Counted from the first letter of the stretch, positions 1-6,640 are shown. The stretch: DNA of 6,862 nucleotides from JANRLJ01 sp034437895 (GCA_034437895.1 DAOTTO010000143.1:1-6862); one strand, 5' to 3'. Notes: generated by a model not told the origin, from the sequence alone. Made by a program: numbers and translations.

Positions 1-107
1 TTTCTACCCTTAAGGTTTTGGAATATAACAGAATATTCATTTTCGTGAAAATAAGTAAGATTCCCATTTACACAAAATAGAAGAAAACGGAGTATTTTTA
101 GAGGAAA

Positions 108-140
108 TTGTGGGAATAACTAGGTAAATCATTCCCACAA
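108..140 (-). terminator. 10-bp inverted repeat, possible terminator of the small STAS-like gene
   Basis: Perfect 10-bp arms TTGTGGGAAT (108-117) and ATTCCCACAA (131-140) flank a 13-nt loop. On the minus strand the hairpin starts 24 nt after the stop codon of the frame-restored gene at 164 and is followed by a U-containing but interrupted stretch (TTTCCTCT). The position suits a terminator and indirectly supports 164 as the true gene end. The poor U run leaves open that it is a protein-binding dyad. The rest of 1-163 is AT-rich, and I see no gene in it. Confidence 0.35.
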
Positions 141-163
141 AGATTGGATTGAGGAAAAACCCG

Positions 164-561
164 CTAGCTTGCGAAGGATTTGCGATGTTGCTCAATTTCG
201 GCATGAGCTTGTTCAAGAGATCGCGACGACATCGTCTTTTTGCCGAGATCGCGATTGAGTTTTCCCGCAATGTCGATCAGATTGCCTATAAATCGGCTGG
301 AATTAATGACGATAATCATCGCCATATTGTTGGGTAACTGTCGTGCTGTCGTGCTGTCCTTGTCGCCAGAGACAAGATATTCGTTGGAATAGCGCCGCTG
401 TCTAAAAAGTTCGCGATCAAATAAACATCCTTGCCTAATGTGGTGGCATAATCTGCCATCTGATTAAAGGCGTTTTCGTATTCGCCTACCGTCCAATTAC
501 CTTCATACGTCATAATCATGATCTCAGGATAATTTTCGTCTTTGATGAATGTCACAGCCAT
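164..561 (-). pseudogene. Small STAS/SpoIIAA-like protein gene, frameshifted by an 8-bp tandem duplication
   Basis: The minus-strand frame opens with ATG at 561, preceded by AAGGA about 8 nt upstream, and as it stands stops at 316 after 81 codons. The last nine residues (HDSYPTIWR) look out of frame. A period-8 tandem run lies at 338-358. Removing one 8-bp unit joins residue 72 to another frame that stays open to TAG at 164-166, giving exactly 129 codons plus stop. The restored tail continues plausibly (LPNNMAMIIVINSSRFIGN, then a charged C-terminal helix ending EIEQHRKSFAS). The N-terminal half has the pattern of small Chloroflexi STAS/SpoIIAA-like proteins: a beta strand, an EGNWT-type turn, an amphipathic helix, a hydrophobic strand (VYLIANF), then DSGAIPTN before the next helix. 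This family assignment is from memory and fold pattern; no biochemical role can be given. It is transcribed in the same direction as prfA but separated from it by a terminator. It may be a recent pseudogene, a phase-variable gene, or a sequencing/assembly error. Confidence 0.6.
338..358. repeat. Period-8 tandem repeat (2.6 copies) causing the frameshift
   Basis: Every base from 338 to 350 equals the base 8 positions further on, so the run is 21 bases of unit CTGTCGTG, about 2.6 copies. Eight is not a multiple of three, so gain or loss of one unit switches the reading frame of the minus-strand gene crossing it. With one unit fewer the downstream frame is open for 57 more codons. Confidence 0.85.
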
Positions 562-572
562 ATCACGATTCC

Positions 573-622
573 TTGGGATAGAATTTGGTTAGTATTGTCT
601 TATAGTATTCATACTATCCCAA
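573..622 (-). promoter_or_regulatory. Overlapping inverted repeats in the leader of the small STAS-like gene
   Basis: Two perfect dyads share bases. The outer pair is TTGGGATAG (573-581) with CTATCCCAA (614-622), 9-bp arms 32 nt apart. The inner pair is ATAGTAT (602-608) with ATACTAT (611-617). Bases 614-617 belong to both, so as RNA the two hairpins exclude each other. On the minus strand the 3' arm of the outer hairpin runs directly into the AAGGA ribosome-binding site. The heptamer TAGTATT also occurs twice (590-596 and 603-609). A weak promoter can be drawn upstream (TTAACG, 18 nt, GATAGT on the minus strand), with its -10 at the edge of the inner dyad. The region could be an operator or an RNA switch; neither is proven. 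Confidence 0.4.
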
Positions 623-658
623 AAACGATTTTACTGCGTTAAGGTTTTGGCTGTTATC

Positions 659-680
659 AAAAATCCCCTATTTAGGGGAT
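659..680 (-). terminator. Rho-independent terminator of prfA
   Basis: The arms ATCCCCTA (663-670) and TAGGGGAT (673-680) are perfectly complementary. On the minus strand the hairpin begins 7 nt after the prfA stop codon and is followed at once by five U residues (663-659). The two-base gap means the top pairs would open into a larger loop. It ends the prfA transcript and separates it from the small gene downstream. Confidence 0.8.
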
Positions 681-687
681 GATCTTT

Positions 688-1755
688 CTACTCACGCACC
701 GCCAATTTTTCTGCTTGATCGCGGGTAGCAAGCTCATCAATAAACTCATCAATATCGCCATCCATCACCGCTGGCAAATTATAATTGCTTACGTTGACGC
801 GATGATCGGTCACACGATTTTGCGGGAAGTTATAGGTGCGGATTTTTTCCGAGCGATCTCCGCTGCCCACCTGTCCACGTCGCTCGCTTTCTCGCTCAAG
901 CCGCTGTTTTTCTAGTTCCGCTTCATAGAGACGATTCAACAGCACTTGCTTGGCACGGATGCGATTTTGCAATTGACTGCGCTCGTCTTGCATTTCGACC
1001 ACAACACCTGTCGGGATATGCGTCATCCGCACCGCCGAGTCAGTTGTATTTACGGACTGTCCACCCGCGCCTTGGCTGCGAAACACATCAATGCGTACAT
1101 CGTTCATATCCAGATTAATGTCCACATCTTCCAATTCCGCCAAAGTCGCAACGGTAACAGTGCTGGTATGGATGCGCCCTTGGCTTTCTGTCGCTGGAAC
1201 ACGCTGTACACGATGCACCCCGCTTTCCCATTTTAAGCGGCTGAAAGCGCCTTTCCCTTTTATCTCAAATTCGACGCGCTTATAACCGCCGCCGCCTGTT
1301 TCGTTCTCCGCAGTGACGGCGACCTTCCAACCGCGACCTTCCGCATAACGTAAGTACATACGGAATAGTTCCGCCGCAAACAACGCCGCTTCATCACCGC
1401 CTGCGCCGGAGCGAATTTCGATGATAATGTTTTTGTCATCGCGAGGGTCTTTGGGCAGCAGCATCGTTTTGAGCGTTTCCGCCAAGGCATCGCTGCTTTC
1501 CTGTAAAGCATCGACTTCGGCCTTCGCCATTTCGCGCACTTCCGGGTCGGATTCTTCATCGCGCAGCAGTTTGGCTTCGTCTAGTTCCTGCATCTGTCGC
1601 TTATAATCCCGGTAAATCGTGACGATTTCTTCTAAATCAGCCCGTTCTTTAGAATAGGTACGGATTTTCTCGTAATCCGTCGTCACTTCGGGGTCTGCCA
1701 GCAGCGCCTCTAATTCGGCATAGCGTGCATCAACTTCAACTAATTTTTCGAGCAT
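688..1755 (-). CDS. prfA: Peptide chain release factor 1 (RF1)
   Basis: Class I release factor of 355 residues, close to the usual length for RF1. It binds the ribosomal A site at UAA and UAG and triggers hydrolysis of the peptidyl-tRNA ester bond in the cytoplasm. Visible signatures are the N-terminal helical domain (about 1-100), the SGAGGDEAA segment (116-124), the stop-codon-reading tripeptide PAT at 187-189 within HRVQRVPATESQGR (this identifies RF1 and not RF2, which has SPF), and the universal catalytic GGQ at 231-233 in RSQGAGGQSVN, whose Gln is the methylation target of PrmC. The ATG at 1755 has a GAGGA ribosome-binding site 5 nt upstream. No prmC follows, although the two genes are often adjacent; a terminator comes 7 nt after the TAG stop instead. 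The gene itself ends in UAG, a codon decoded by RF1. A leader with attenuator-like features lies upstream (1858-1933). The product is intact, with nothing unusual in it. Confidence 0.98.
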   Translation of the reverse strand: MLEKLVEVDARYAELEALLADPEVTTDYEKIRTYSKERADLEEIVTIYRDYKRQMQELDEAKLLRDEESDPEVREMAKAEVDALQESSDALAETLKTMLLPKDPRDDKNIIIEIRSGAGGDEAALFAAELFRMYLRYAEGRGWKVAVTAENETGGGGYKRVEFEIKGKGAFSRLKWESGVHRVQRVPATESQGRIHTSTVTVATLAELEDVDINLDMNDVRIDVFRSQGAGGQSVNTTDSAVRMTHIPTGVVVEMQDERSQLQNRIRAKQVLLNRLYEAELEKQRLERESERRGQVGSGDRSEKIRTYNFPQNRVTDHRVNVSNYNLPAVMDGDIDEFIDELATRDQAEKLAVRE

Positions 1756-1804
1756 AGGAGTCCTCGCTTCTGACTTATCAATTTTTGTGGGATATGGTTT
1801 TATA

Positions 1805-1823
1805 CGGGCGTATAACGCGCCCG
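1805..1823 (-). promoter_or_regulatory. GC-rich hairpin in the prfA 5' region
   Basis: CGGGCG (1805-1810) and CGCCCG (1818-1823) form a 6-bp GC stem around a 7-nt loop, about 50 nt upstream of the prfA start. On the minus strand it is followed by TATAAAACC with no U run, so it is not a typical terminator. TATAAA just after it could serve as a -10 element, but I see no convincing -35. A perfect 10-bp palindrome ATCTTAAGAT lies nearby at 1843-1852. The function of either is unknown. Confidence 0.3.
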
Positions 1824-1857
1824 AACAGTATTGAGCTAGGCCATCTTAAGATATGAA

Positions 1858-1933
1858 ATAAAAAATGCCGCTAATGGGCAAAGAGGAATTTATAGAGTGT
1901 TTTGGAGATATTTCTGTTCATCACCTCATTATA
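1858..1933 (-). promoter_or_regulatory. Possible attenuator leader of prfA: -10 box, 16-codon ORF, hairpin with U run
   Basis: On the minus strand a consensus TATAAT (1933-1928) precedes an ATG at 1921, which lies about where transcription would start; the -35 is poor. The ATG opens a 16-codon frame (MNRNISKTLYKFLFAH) that ends in TAG at 1873-1871. That stop lies in the loop of a small hairpin, TGCC (1880-1877) with GGCA (1869-1866), followed by TTTTTT (1865-1860). This resembles a leader peptide plus terminator ahead of prfA, or alternatively a short RNA of about 60 nt. The stem is only 4 bp, so the terminator is weak. The remainder of the 280-bp gap (1934-2035) shows no gene and no clear terminator for the lipoprotein gene. 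Confidence 0.3.
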
Positions 1934-2035
1934 CGACAAGATTCAGGAGACAGATAGATGTGGGAGCGTTTATTTTATGGGTGTAGGGAGTGACCGATGT
2001 GGCACTGACGCTGTTGGCATCATTTTTTATCAGAT

Positions 2036-3742
2036 TTAGCCTAGCACACAACTGCTTAAGGCCGATGCCCCCAACACACTGCCCCGCAGCGTCATCGTCG
2101 TCAAGAAACCCGCATTTACGCGAATCATCCCCGTCGGCTCAACCTCCAGCAGACGCGCCGACGGACGGCGATTTTGTACCCCGCCAGGGTAAAGCTCGAC
2201 CTGGTTAAACAAATCGCCATTGGCGGCATTAAAAAGATTCAAGCGACCATCGACATCCAACACATACAATACACAGCCCGAATCGGTTTGCAAAAGCGGG
2301 GGCAGCAACCCTGCCGAAACAGCCGGATATCGTACCTGCCAGCGCAGCGTTCCGCCAGCATCCCATGAGACGAGTGCATTATCGGCATCTCCGATAAACA
2401 AGTAGGTGTTACCGATTAAATCGGCTGCCAATTGTGCCGTGCGTCCGGGTGCGATGTTAACCGGATTGGATGCAACTTCCTGACCGCCAGAAGTGAATCG
2501 CTTGAGCTGTCCGCCGGAAAGCAGCACCCAACCGCCGCCCATCATCGGCGCAGTCACCGCGTTCAGCGTCAGGTTGTCTTCTACTATCACCTGCCCGCTA
2601 GAATCCACGACACGCCAGCGAATGCCGCCCTCAGTACGGATTCCGAGCGCGGCCTCATCGCCATTCGCCTTAAAATCGGCGATACGGATTTCGCTTTCGG
2701 CGCGGATAGGAGTGGTGAGCGTCCAAAGCGATTCACCCGCCGGAGAATACGCCGCCAGACTGCCATCCGCCCCCACGAAAAGCAGCGTTTCACCCATATT
2801 GACGAAGGCTTCTTCCGCGCCAGCGAACTGCCAAAGCGCGGTATAACGTCCGCCTGTGAGCGTCATCGCCTGCCCATTAATGGTATGCGCCACCACGCGA
2901 TCTCCCGGCAGCGCCTTGAGGCCGATTACGCGCCCATCCGTCGTCACGCGCCAAAGCACTTGCCCCAAGAGCGCCCCATTGGATGGAGCCACGCCTTCGA
3001 TCACATCACCGCTGGCAATCACCATCGTGCCACTGTCGAGCATAACAGGTGGAACGGTAGGGACGACCTCAAACGACGTATAATTTTCAAAAGCCGGTGT
3101 GAGGCGGATTTGCCATAAATGCGTAAAATCAATCGGCTGATACCAGCCTTCAGTCAGCGGATTGCCACTCGTATAACCGGGGCCGCCTTCATCCGGTAGA
3201 AAATCTCGAATCTCATAATGCAGATGGGGTGCGCCACGAGAAGGCCAGCCGACCCCGCCAACGGTATCGCCCATTTCCATACACGCACCAACTTGAGGAA
3301 AGCGAATGGTATTGGTCTCTTCCATGTGTCCATAAAGCGAGTAAAAACGGCTGCCATCCGGGAAAATATGCTCCAGAATGACGACCCCTTTTTCGGTATC
3401 CCATTCTTCGACATTCGACAAAGTAACACGTCCCCGCGCTACCGCCCGCACAGGCGCACCCTGCTGGTTGAATGCAATATCAATCCCAACGTGGTTGCCG
3501 CCAAAACGCGCCCGATACAGCGAAAAATCATCGAAGCCAGGGCGGATCGTCGTATCCATCAGATTTTCAATCGGATAAATCATCGCGTCCACCACACCAC
3601 AGGGCGCGGCAGCAGTCGTCACAGGCGGATTAGCTTCCGGCGTAGCGTCTTGGGCGCTGCCGAAATAGGATTGACACGCCAAAATAAAAGTCATAACAGG
3701 GAGAAGTAGGAATAAGCGTTTCTTAGAGGACATCATCTGCAT
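2036..3742 (-). CDS. M23 family metallopeptidase lipoprotein with C-terminal PQQ-like beta-propeller
   Basis: Predicted 568-residue envelope lipoprotein. From the ATG at 3742 it has SSKKR, a hydrophobic segment and a lipobox ending FILAC (Cys 23), so it should be lipid-anchored outside the membrane. A Thr/Pro-rich linker leads to an M23 (LytM-type) zinc domain at about residues 60-185. All expected residues are present: HVGID (His84, Asp88), YGH (His139) and HLH (His173, His175). M23 enzymes cut peptide bonds in peptidoglycan crossbridges or stems. From about residue 255 to the end there are repeated blade-like motifs of the PQQ/quinoprotein type (LWRVTTDGRVIGL, DGSLAAYSPAGESLW, LVSWDAGGTLRWQV, LYVLDVDGRLNLFNAANG), suggesting a propeller for binding a ligand or partner. 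The frame extends upstream to GTG at 3793, but a likely promoter lies inside that extension, so a start at 3742, 3736 or 3733 is preferred; none has a good ribosome-binding site. The exact substrate is unknown. Confidence 0.87.
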   Translation of the reverse strand: MQMMSSKKRLFLLLPVMTFILACQSYFGSAQDATPEANPPVTTAAAPCGVVDAMIYPIENLMDTTIRPGFDDFSLYRARFGGNHVGIDIAFNQQGAPVRAVARGRVTLSNVEEWDTEKGVVILEHIFPDGSRFYSLYGHMEETNTIRFPQVGACMEMGDTVGGVGWPSRGAPHLHYEIRDFLPDEGGPGYTSGNPLTEGWYQPIDFTHLWQIRLTPAFENYTSFEVVPTVPPVMLDSGTMVIASGDVIEGVAPSNGALLGQVLWRVTTDGRVIGLKALPGDRVVAHTINGQAMTLTGGRYTALWQFAGAEEAFVNMGETLLFVGADGSLAAYSPAGESLWTLTTPIRAESEIRIADFKANGDEAALGIRTEGGIRWRVVDSSGQVIVEDNLTLNAVTAPMMGGGWVLLSGGQLKRFTSGGQEVASNPVNIAPGRTAQLAADLIGNTYLFIGDADNALVSWDAGGTLRWQVRYPAVSAGLLPPLLQTDSGCVLYVLDVDGRLNLFNAANGDLFNQVELYPGGVQNRRPSARLLEVEPTGMIRVNAGFLTTMTLRGSVLGASALSSCVLG

Positions 3743-3772
3743 AATTACACAATATAAGCCGACACCGCTTGT

Positions 3773-3801
3773 ATTGTAGCAGATTTGCCGCACACATTAA
3801 T
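3773..3801 (-). promoter_or_regulatory. Candidate promoter of the M23 lipoprotein gene
   Basis: On the minus strand an extended -10, TGCTACAAT (hexamer 3778-3773), stands about 30 nt upstream of the first of three closely spaced ATG codons. The -35 region near 3796-3801 (ATTAAT or TTAATG, depending on spacing) is weak, which an extended -10 can compensate for. If correct, the transcript starts near 3766, inside the longest open frame, and excludes the GTG at 3793 as the start. Confidence 0.4.
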
Positions 3802-3964
3802 GCTTAGAAAAACCTGATTGGCCTAACTTGTAGAGCCTTCTTACTTTGTTTTGATATAAATCTAACACGCCAGTTCTATACTAAACGGAACTTATCGACA
3901 TTGACACAGCACCTTTACTTGTGTGGTTTTCTCATAGATGTAAAGATCATTGGAACACCCCCAA

Positions 3965-3994
3965 TTACCGCGCTTCGTTAAAGTCGAGTACAAT
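3965..3994 (+). promoter_or_regulatory. Candidate clpC promoter in the divergent intergenic region
   Basis: TACAAT (3989-3994) follows TTACCG (3965-3970) by 18 nt, giving a moderate sigma-70-type promoter and a leader of about 80 nt before clpC. The whole gap 3743-4079 contains no gene. Other signals in it are short dyads AGTTC/GAACT (3872-3876, 3888-3892) and ACACA/TGTGT (3904-3908, 3920-3924), and a perfect TTGACA (3901-3906) with no -10 at the right distance. I found neither the CIRCE element (TTAGCACTC-N9-GAGTGCTAA) nor a CtsR heptad repeat, the usual heat-shock controls of clpC. Confidence 0.35.
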
Positions 3995-4019
3995 CGTGAG
4001 CAATCCATCATTTTTTGTG

Positions 4020-4033
4020 GGGCAATTTTGCCC
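4020..4033 (+). promoter_or_regulatory. Small hairpin in the clpC leader
   Basis: GGGCAA (4020-4025) and TTGCCC (4028-4033) form a perfect dyad around TT. It sits 46 nt before the clpC start and is preceded by a T6 run (4011-4016), not followed by a U run, so it does not look like a terminator for clpC transcripts. The clpC ribosome-binding site (AGGG, 4067-4070) lies outside it. It may be an RNA stability element, a protein site or chance. Confidence 0.25.
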
Positions 4034-4079
4034 TTACACAGCCATCCGTATAAACCACATTGAGTCAGGGTCGTAAAAT

Positions 4080-6578
4080 ATGATACGCTTTGAACGTTTT
4101 ACAGAACGCGCACAGGATGCCGCCGCCAGAGCCTACGAAATCCTTCAGCGCTACGGACATAATCAAGTCGATACCGAACATATTTTGCTAGCGCTGCTGG
4201 AACAAAATGACGGTGTTATCCCGACTATTTTAGAGCGCCTGAATGTCGATGTCAGCGTGATTCGCTCCCGCATTGACGACATTCTCCTCGCCAGCCCAAA
4301 GGCTTCCATTTATGGCGGCGGGACGGGGCAGGTCTTTATCACGCCACGAGTCAAGCGGGTGATCGACCTTGCCAATGAAGAGGCCAATCGTCTGCGCGAC
4401 GAATACATCTCAACCGAACATATCTTCCTTGCCATCTTAAGCGAGCGCAACACACCAATTGCCAAAATCCTCGCCGATCATGGCATTACCCGTGAGCGCG
4501 TCTCGGATTCGATCAAAGATGTGCGCGGTGGACAGCGTGTGACCGATCCCCAAGCGGAAAGCCGCTATCGCACGTTGGAAAAATACAGCCGTGACCTGAC
4601 GCGCATGGCTATGGAAGGCAAACTCGACCCCGTAATCGGGCGCGATGCCGAAATTCTGCGTGTGATTCAAGTTCTCAGCCGCCGCACCAAAAATAATCCG
4701 GTGCTAATCGGCGAAGCAGGTGTCGGCAAGACGGCGATTGTCGAAGGACTGGCGCAGAAAATCGCCACCCATGATGTGCCGGAAATTTTACTGAATAAGC
4801 GCGTCATCAGCCTCGACTTAAGCGCGATGTTGGCGGGCAGCCGCTTCCGGGGTGAATTTGAGGAACGCTTGAAGGCCACCATTGATGAAGTCCAGCGTTC
4901 CAACGGCGAGATCATTATGTTCATTGACGAATTACATCAAGTCGTCGGCGCAGGTGCAGGCGCAGGTGCGATGGACGCAGGTAATATGATGAAGCCGGCC
5001 CTCGCACGCGGCGAACTCCAATGTATCGGCGCGACCACACTCGATGAGTTCCGCCAATATATCGAAAAAGACAGCGCGTTAGATCGACGGTTCGCGCCCG
5101 TTTACGTTGATGAACCGAGCGTCGAAGATTCCATCGAAATGCTCTACGGCCTGCGTGACCGCTACGAGGCCCATCATAAAGTGACTATTTCCGACGAAGC
5201 GATTGAAGCCGCCGTGCGCTTGTCTGTGCGCTATGTTACCGGGCGCAAGCTGCCGGATAAGGCGATTGATCTGCTGGATGAAGCCGCCGCCAAACTGCGC
5301 GTGGCGCTCTATTCCATGCCTGCCAGCCTGCGCGAGATGAAAGATGCCGTCAGCCGCCTGCAAACCGAAGAAGAAGCGGCAGGCTTAGCCCGTGATTATG
5401 AACGCGCCGCCGAATATAAAGTGCAGCGCCTTCAGCTTGAACAAGAATACGAGCGCGAGCGCTATATCTGGCAGCAGGAACATACGCTCGATGAAGTGGT
5501 CGATGCCGACGACATCGCAGGTGTTGTTCAGCAGTGGACGGGCATTCCGGTTCAGCAAATGCTGGAAAGCGAAAACGAAAAACTGCTCCGCATGGAAGAA
5601 GCACTGCATGAGCGCGTCATCGGGCAGGAAAAAGCCGTCGCCGCCCTCGCGGATGCCATCCGCCGCGCCCGCAGCGGCCTTAAAGACCCGCGCCGTCCGA
5701 TTGGTTCATTCATCTTCCTCGGCAGCAGCGGTGTCGGTAAAACCGAACTCGCCAAAGCGCTGGCGGAATTTATGTTTGACGATGAAGACGCGCTCGTCCG
5801 TGTGGATATGAGCGAATACCGCGAACAACACACGGTCAGCCGCCTGTTTGGTGCGCCGCCCGGATATGTGGGTTATGAAGATGGCGGTCAACTGACCGAA
5901 GCCATCCGCCGCCGCCCGTATCGCGTGATCCTGTTTGACGAAATCGAAAAAGCGCATCCTGATGTGTGGAACGCGCTGTTGCAAATCCTCGAAGATGGTC
6001 GCCTGACCGATGGGCAAGGGCGCGTGGTGGATTTCCGTAACACCGTCATCATTATGACGAGCAACCTCGGCACAGAATATGCCCGCAAAGGCGGCATTCT
6101 CGGCTTCGTCCGTCCCGACGACCAGCAGGCTGTTGCCGATCATCAGAAGATCGAAAAAGCCATGCGCGATACGTTCCGGCCTGAATTCCTGAACCGTATC
6201 GACGAGGTGATTATCTTCTCGCCGTTAAGCCAGGCTGACGTGGAGCAAATGGTCGATTTGCAGATGCAGAGCATCGTCACGCGCTTGATGGAAGCGGGGC
6301 TACAAATCCATCTGACCGAACCCGCCCGTCATTGGCTGGCACAGCAAGGCTATGACCAAGCCTTCGGTGCGCGTCCGCTGCGCCGTGCCTTACAGCGTTT
6401 CGTGGAAAATCCGTTGAGCATTCAACTGCTGCGCGGCGACTTCCGCCCCGGTGACTTGATCGTGATTGATGAACTCAACGGGCAGTTGATCTTCGAGCGC
6501 CATGAGGATAGCACCAGCGACTATCTACAAGTGCCGCAAGAACGCTTCGTGAATGAAGATGTCGAGCAGCAGGAATAA
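4080..6578 (+). CDS. clpC: ATP-dependent Clp protease ATP-binding subunit ClpC
   Basis: Two-ring AAA+ unfoldase of 832 residues that unfolds and threads proteins into ClpP in the cytoplasm. The N-domain (about 1-150) has two Clp-N repeats with TEH motifs at 32-34 and 112-114. The D1 ring has Walker A GEAGVGKT (211-218), pore segment SRFRG (254-258), Walker B IIMFIDE (278-284) and arginine finger RRF (336-338). A short middle domain (about 410-470) carries a UVR-like motif (ARDYERAAEYKVQRLQ), which marks ClpC and rules out ClpB. The D2 ring has Walker A GSSGVGKT (548-555), pore loop GYVG (595-598), Walker B VILFDE (616-621), the FRPEFLNRIDE block (699-709) and sensor-2 GARPLRR (763-769). A ClpP-docking LGF loop is at 674-676, so it should work with ClpP. 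The D1 pore loop has Arg-Phe where Lys-Tyr is usual, a conservative change. The ATG at 4080 has AGGG 9 nt upstream. No ctsR, mcsA, mcsB or clpP is adjacent. The gene is full length and stands alone, divergent from the lipoprotein gene. Confidence 0.97.
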   Translation: MIRFERFTERAQDAAARAYEILQRYGHNQVDTEHILLALLEQNDGVIPTILERLNVDVSVIRSRIDDILLASPKASIYGGGTGQVFITPRVKRVIDLANEEANRLRDEYISTEHIFLAILSERNTPIAKILADHGITRERVSDSIKDVRGGQRVTDPQAESRYRTLEKYSRDLTRMAMEGKLDPVIGRDAEILRVIQVLSRRTKNNPVLIGEAGVGKTAIVEGLAQKIATHDVPEILLNKRVISLDLSAMLAGSRFRGEFEERLKATIDEVQRSNGEIIMFIDELHQVVGAGAGAGAMDAGNMMKPALARGELQCIGATTLDEFRQYIEKDSALDRRFAPVYVDEPSVEDSIEMLYGLRDRYEAHHKVTISDEAIEAAVRLSVRYVTGRKLPDKAIDLLDEAAAKLRVALYSMPASLREMKDAVSRLQTEEEAAGLARDYERAAEYKVQRLQLEQEYERERYIWQQEHTLDEVVDADDIAGVVQQWTGIPVQQMLESENEKLLRMEEALHERVIGQEKAVAALADAIRRARSGLKDPRRPIGSFIFLGSSGVGKTELAKALAEFMFDDEDALVRVDMSEYREQHTVSRLFGAPPGYVGYEDGGQLTEAIRRRPYRVILFDEIEKAHPDVWNALLQILEDGRLTDGQGRVVDFRNTVIIMTSNLGTEYARKGGILGFVRPDDQQAVADHQKIEKAMRDTFRPEFLNRIDEVIIFSPLSQADVEQMVDLQMQSIVTRLMEAGLQIHLTEPARHWLAQQGYDQAFGARPLRRALQRFVENPLSIQLLRGDFRPGDLIVIDELNGQLIFERHEDSTSDYLQVPQERFVNEDVEQQE

Positions 6579-6599
6579 AACGTAAAGTCAACAAGTGAC

Positions 6600-6640
6600 A
6601 AGGAGAAAGGTGAACGCAAATGCCTTTCTCCTTTTTATTT
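6600..6640 (+). terminator. Strong rho-independent terminator of clpC
   Basis: AAGGAGAAAGG (6600-6610) pairs perfectly with CCTTTCTCCTT (6623-6633) around a 12-nt loop, followed by a T-rich tract (TTTTTATTT, 6632-6640). It begins 22 nt after the clpC stop codon. The distal end of the T tract overlaps the stop codon of the converging gene at 6639-6641, so the hairpin is also the first element downstream of that gene, though the minus-strand side has only a weak U run. Confidence 0.93.

Noticed and set aside
37..270. 77-codon minus-strand frame downstream of the small gene
   Set aside because: It overlaps the restored C-terminal half of the STAS-like gene in another frame, lacks a ribosome-binding site, and its second half is AT-rich noncoding sequence.
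10..650. 12-bp direct repeat TTAAGGTTTTGG at 10-21 and 639-650 flanking the small gene
   Set aside because: It could suggest a mobile cassette, but one 12-bp match is expected by chance in a window of this size, and there are no inverted ends or integrase.
1990..2208. Plus-strand frame of 72 codons beginning in the gap before the lipoprotein gene
   Set aside because: Most of it is antisense to the 3' end of the lipoprotein gene, and no promoter, ribosome-binding site or family signature is visible.
2432..3118. 228-codon open frame on the plus strand
   Set aside because: It lies wholly antisense to the lipoprotein gene, its product is rich in Arg and His with no recognisable motif, and the opposite frame has clear M23 and propeller features. 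It is a shadow.
3901..3906. Perfect -35 hexamer TTGACA upstream of clpC
   Set aside because: No -10-like hexamer stands 16-18 nt downstream (the bases there are G/T-rich), so it is probably chance.
4950..4970. Hexamer repeat GCAGGT/GCAGGC in clpC
   Set aside because: It encodes Ala-Gly pairs in the GAG-rich loop found after Walker B in Clp ATPases and keeps the frame; normal family sequence.
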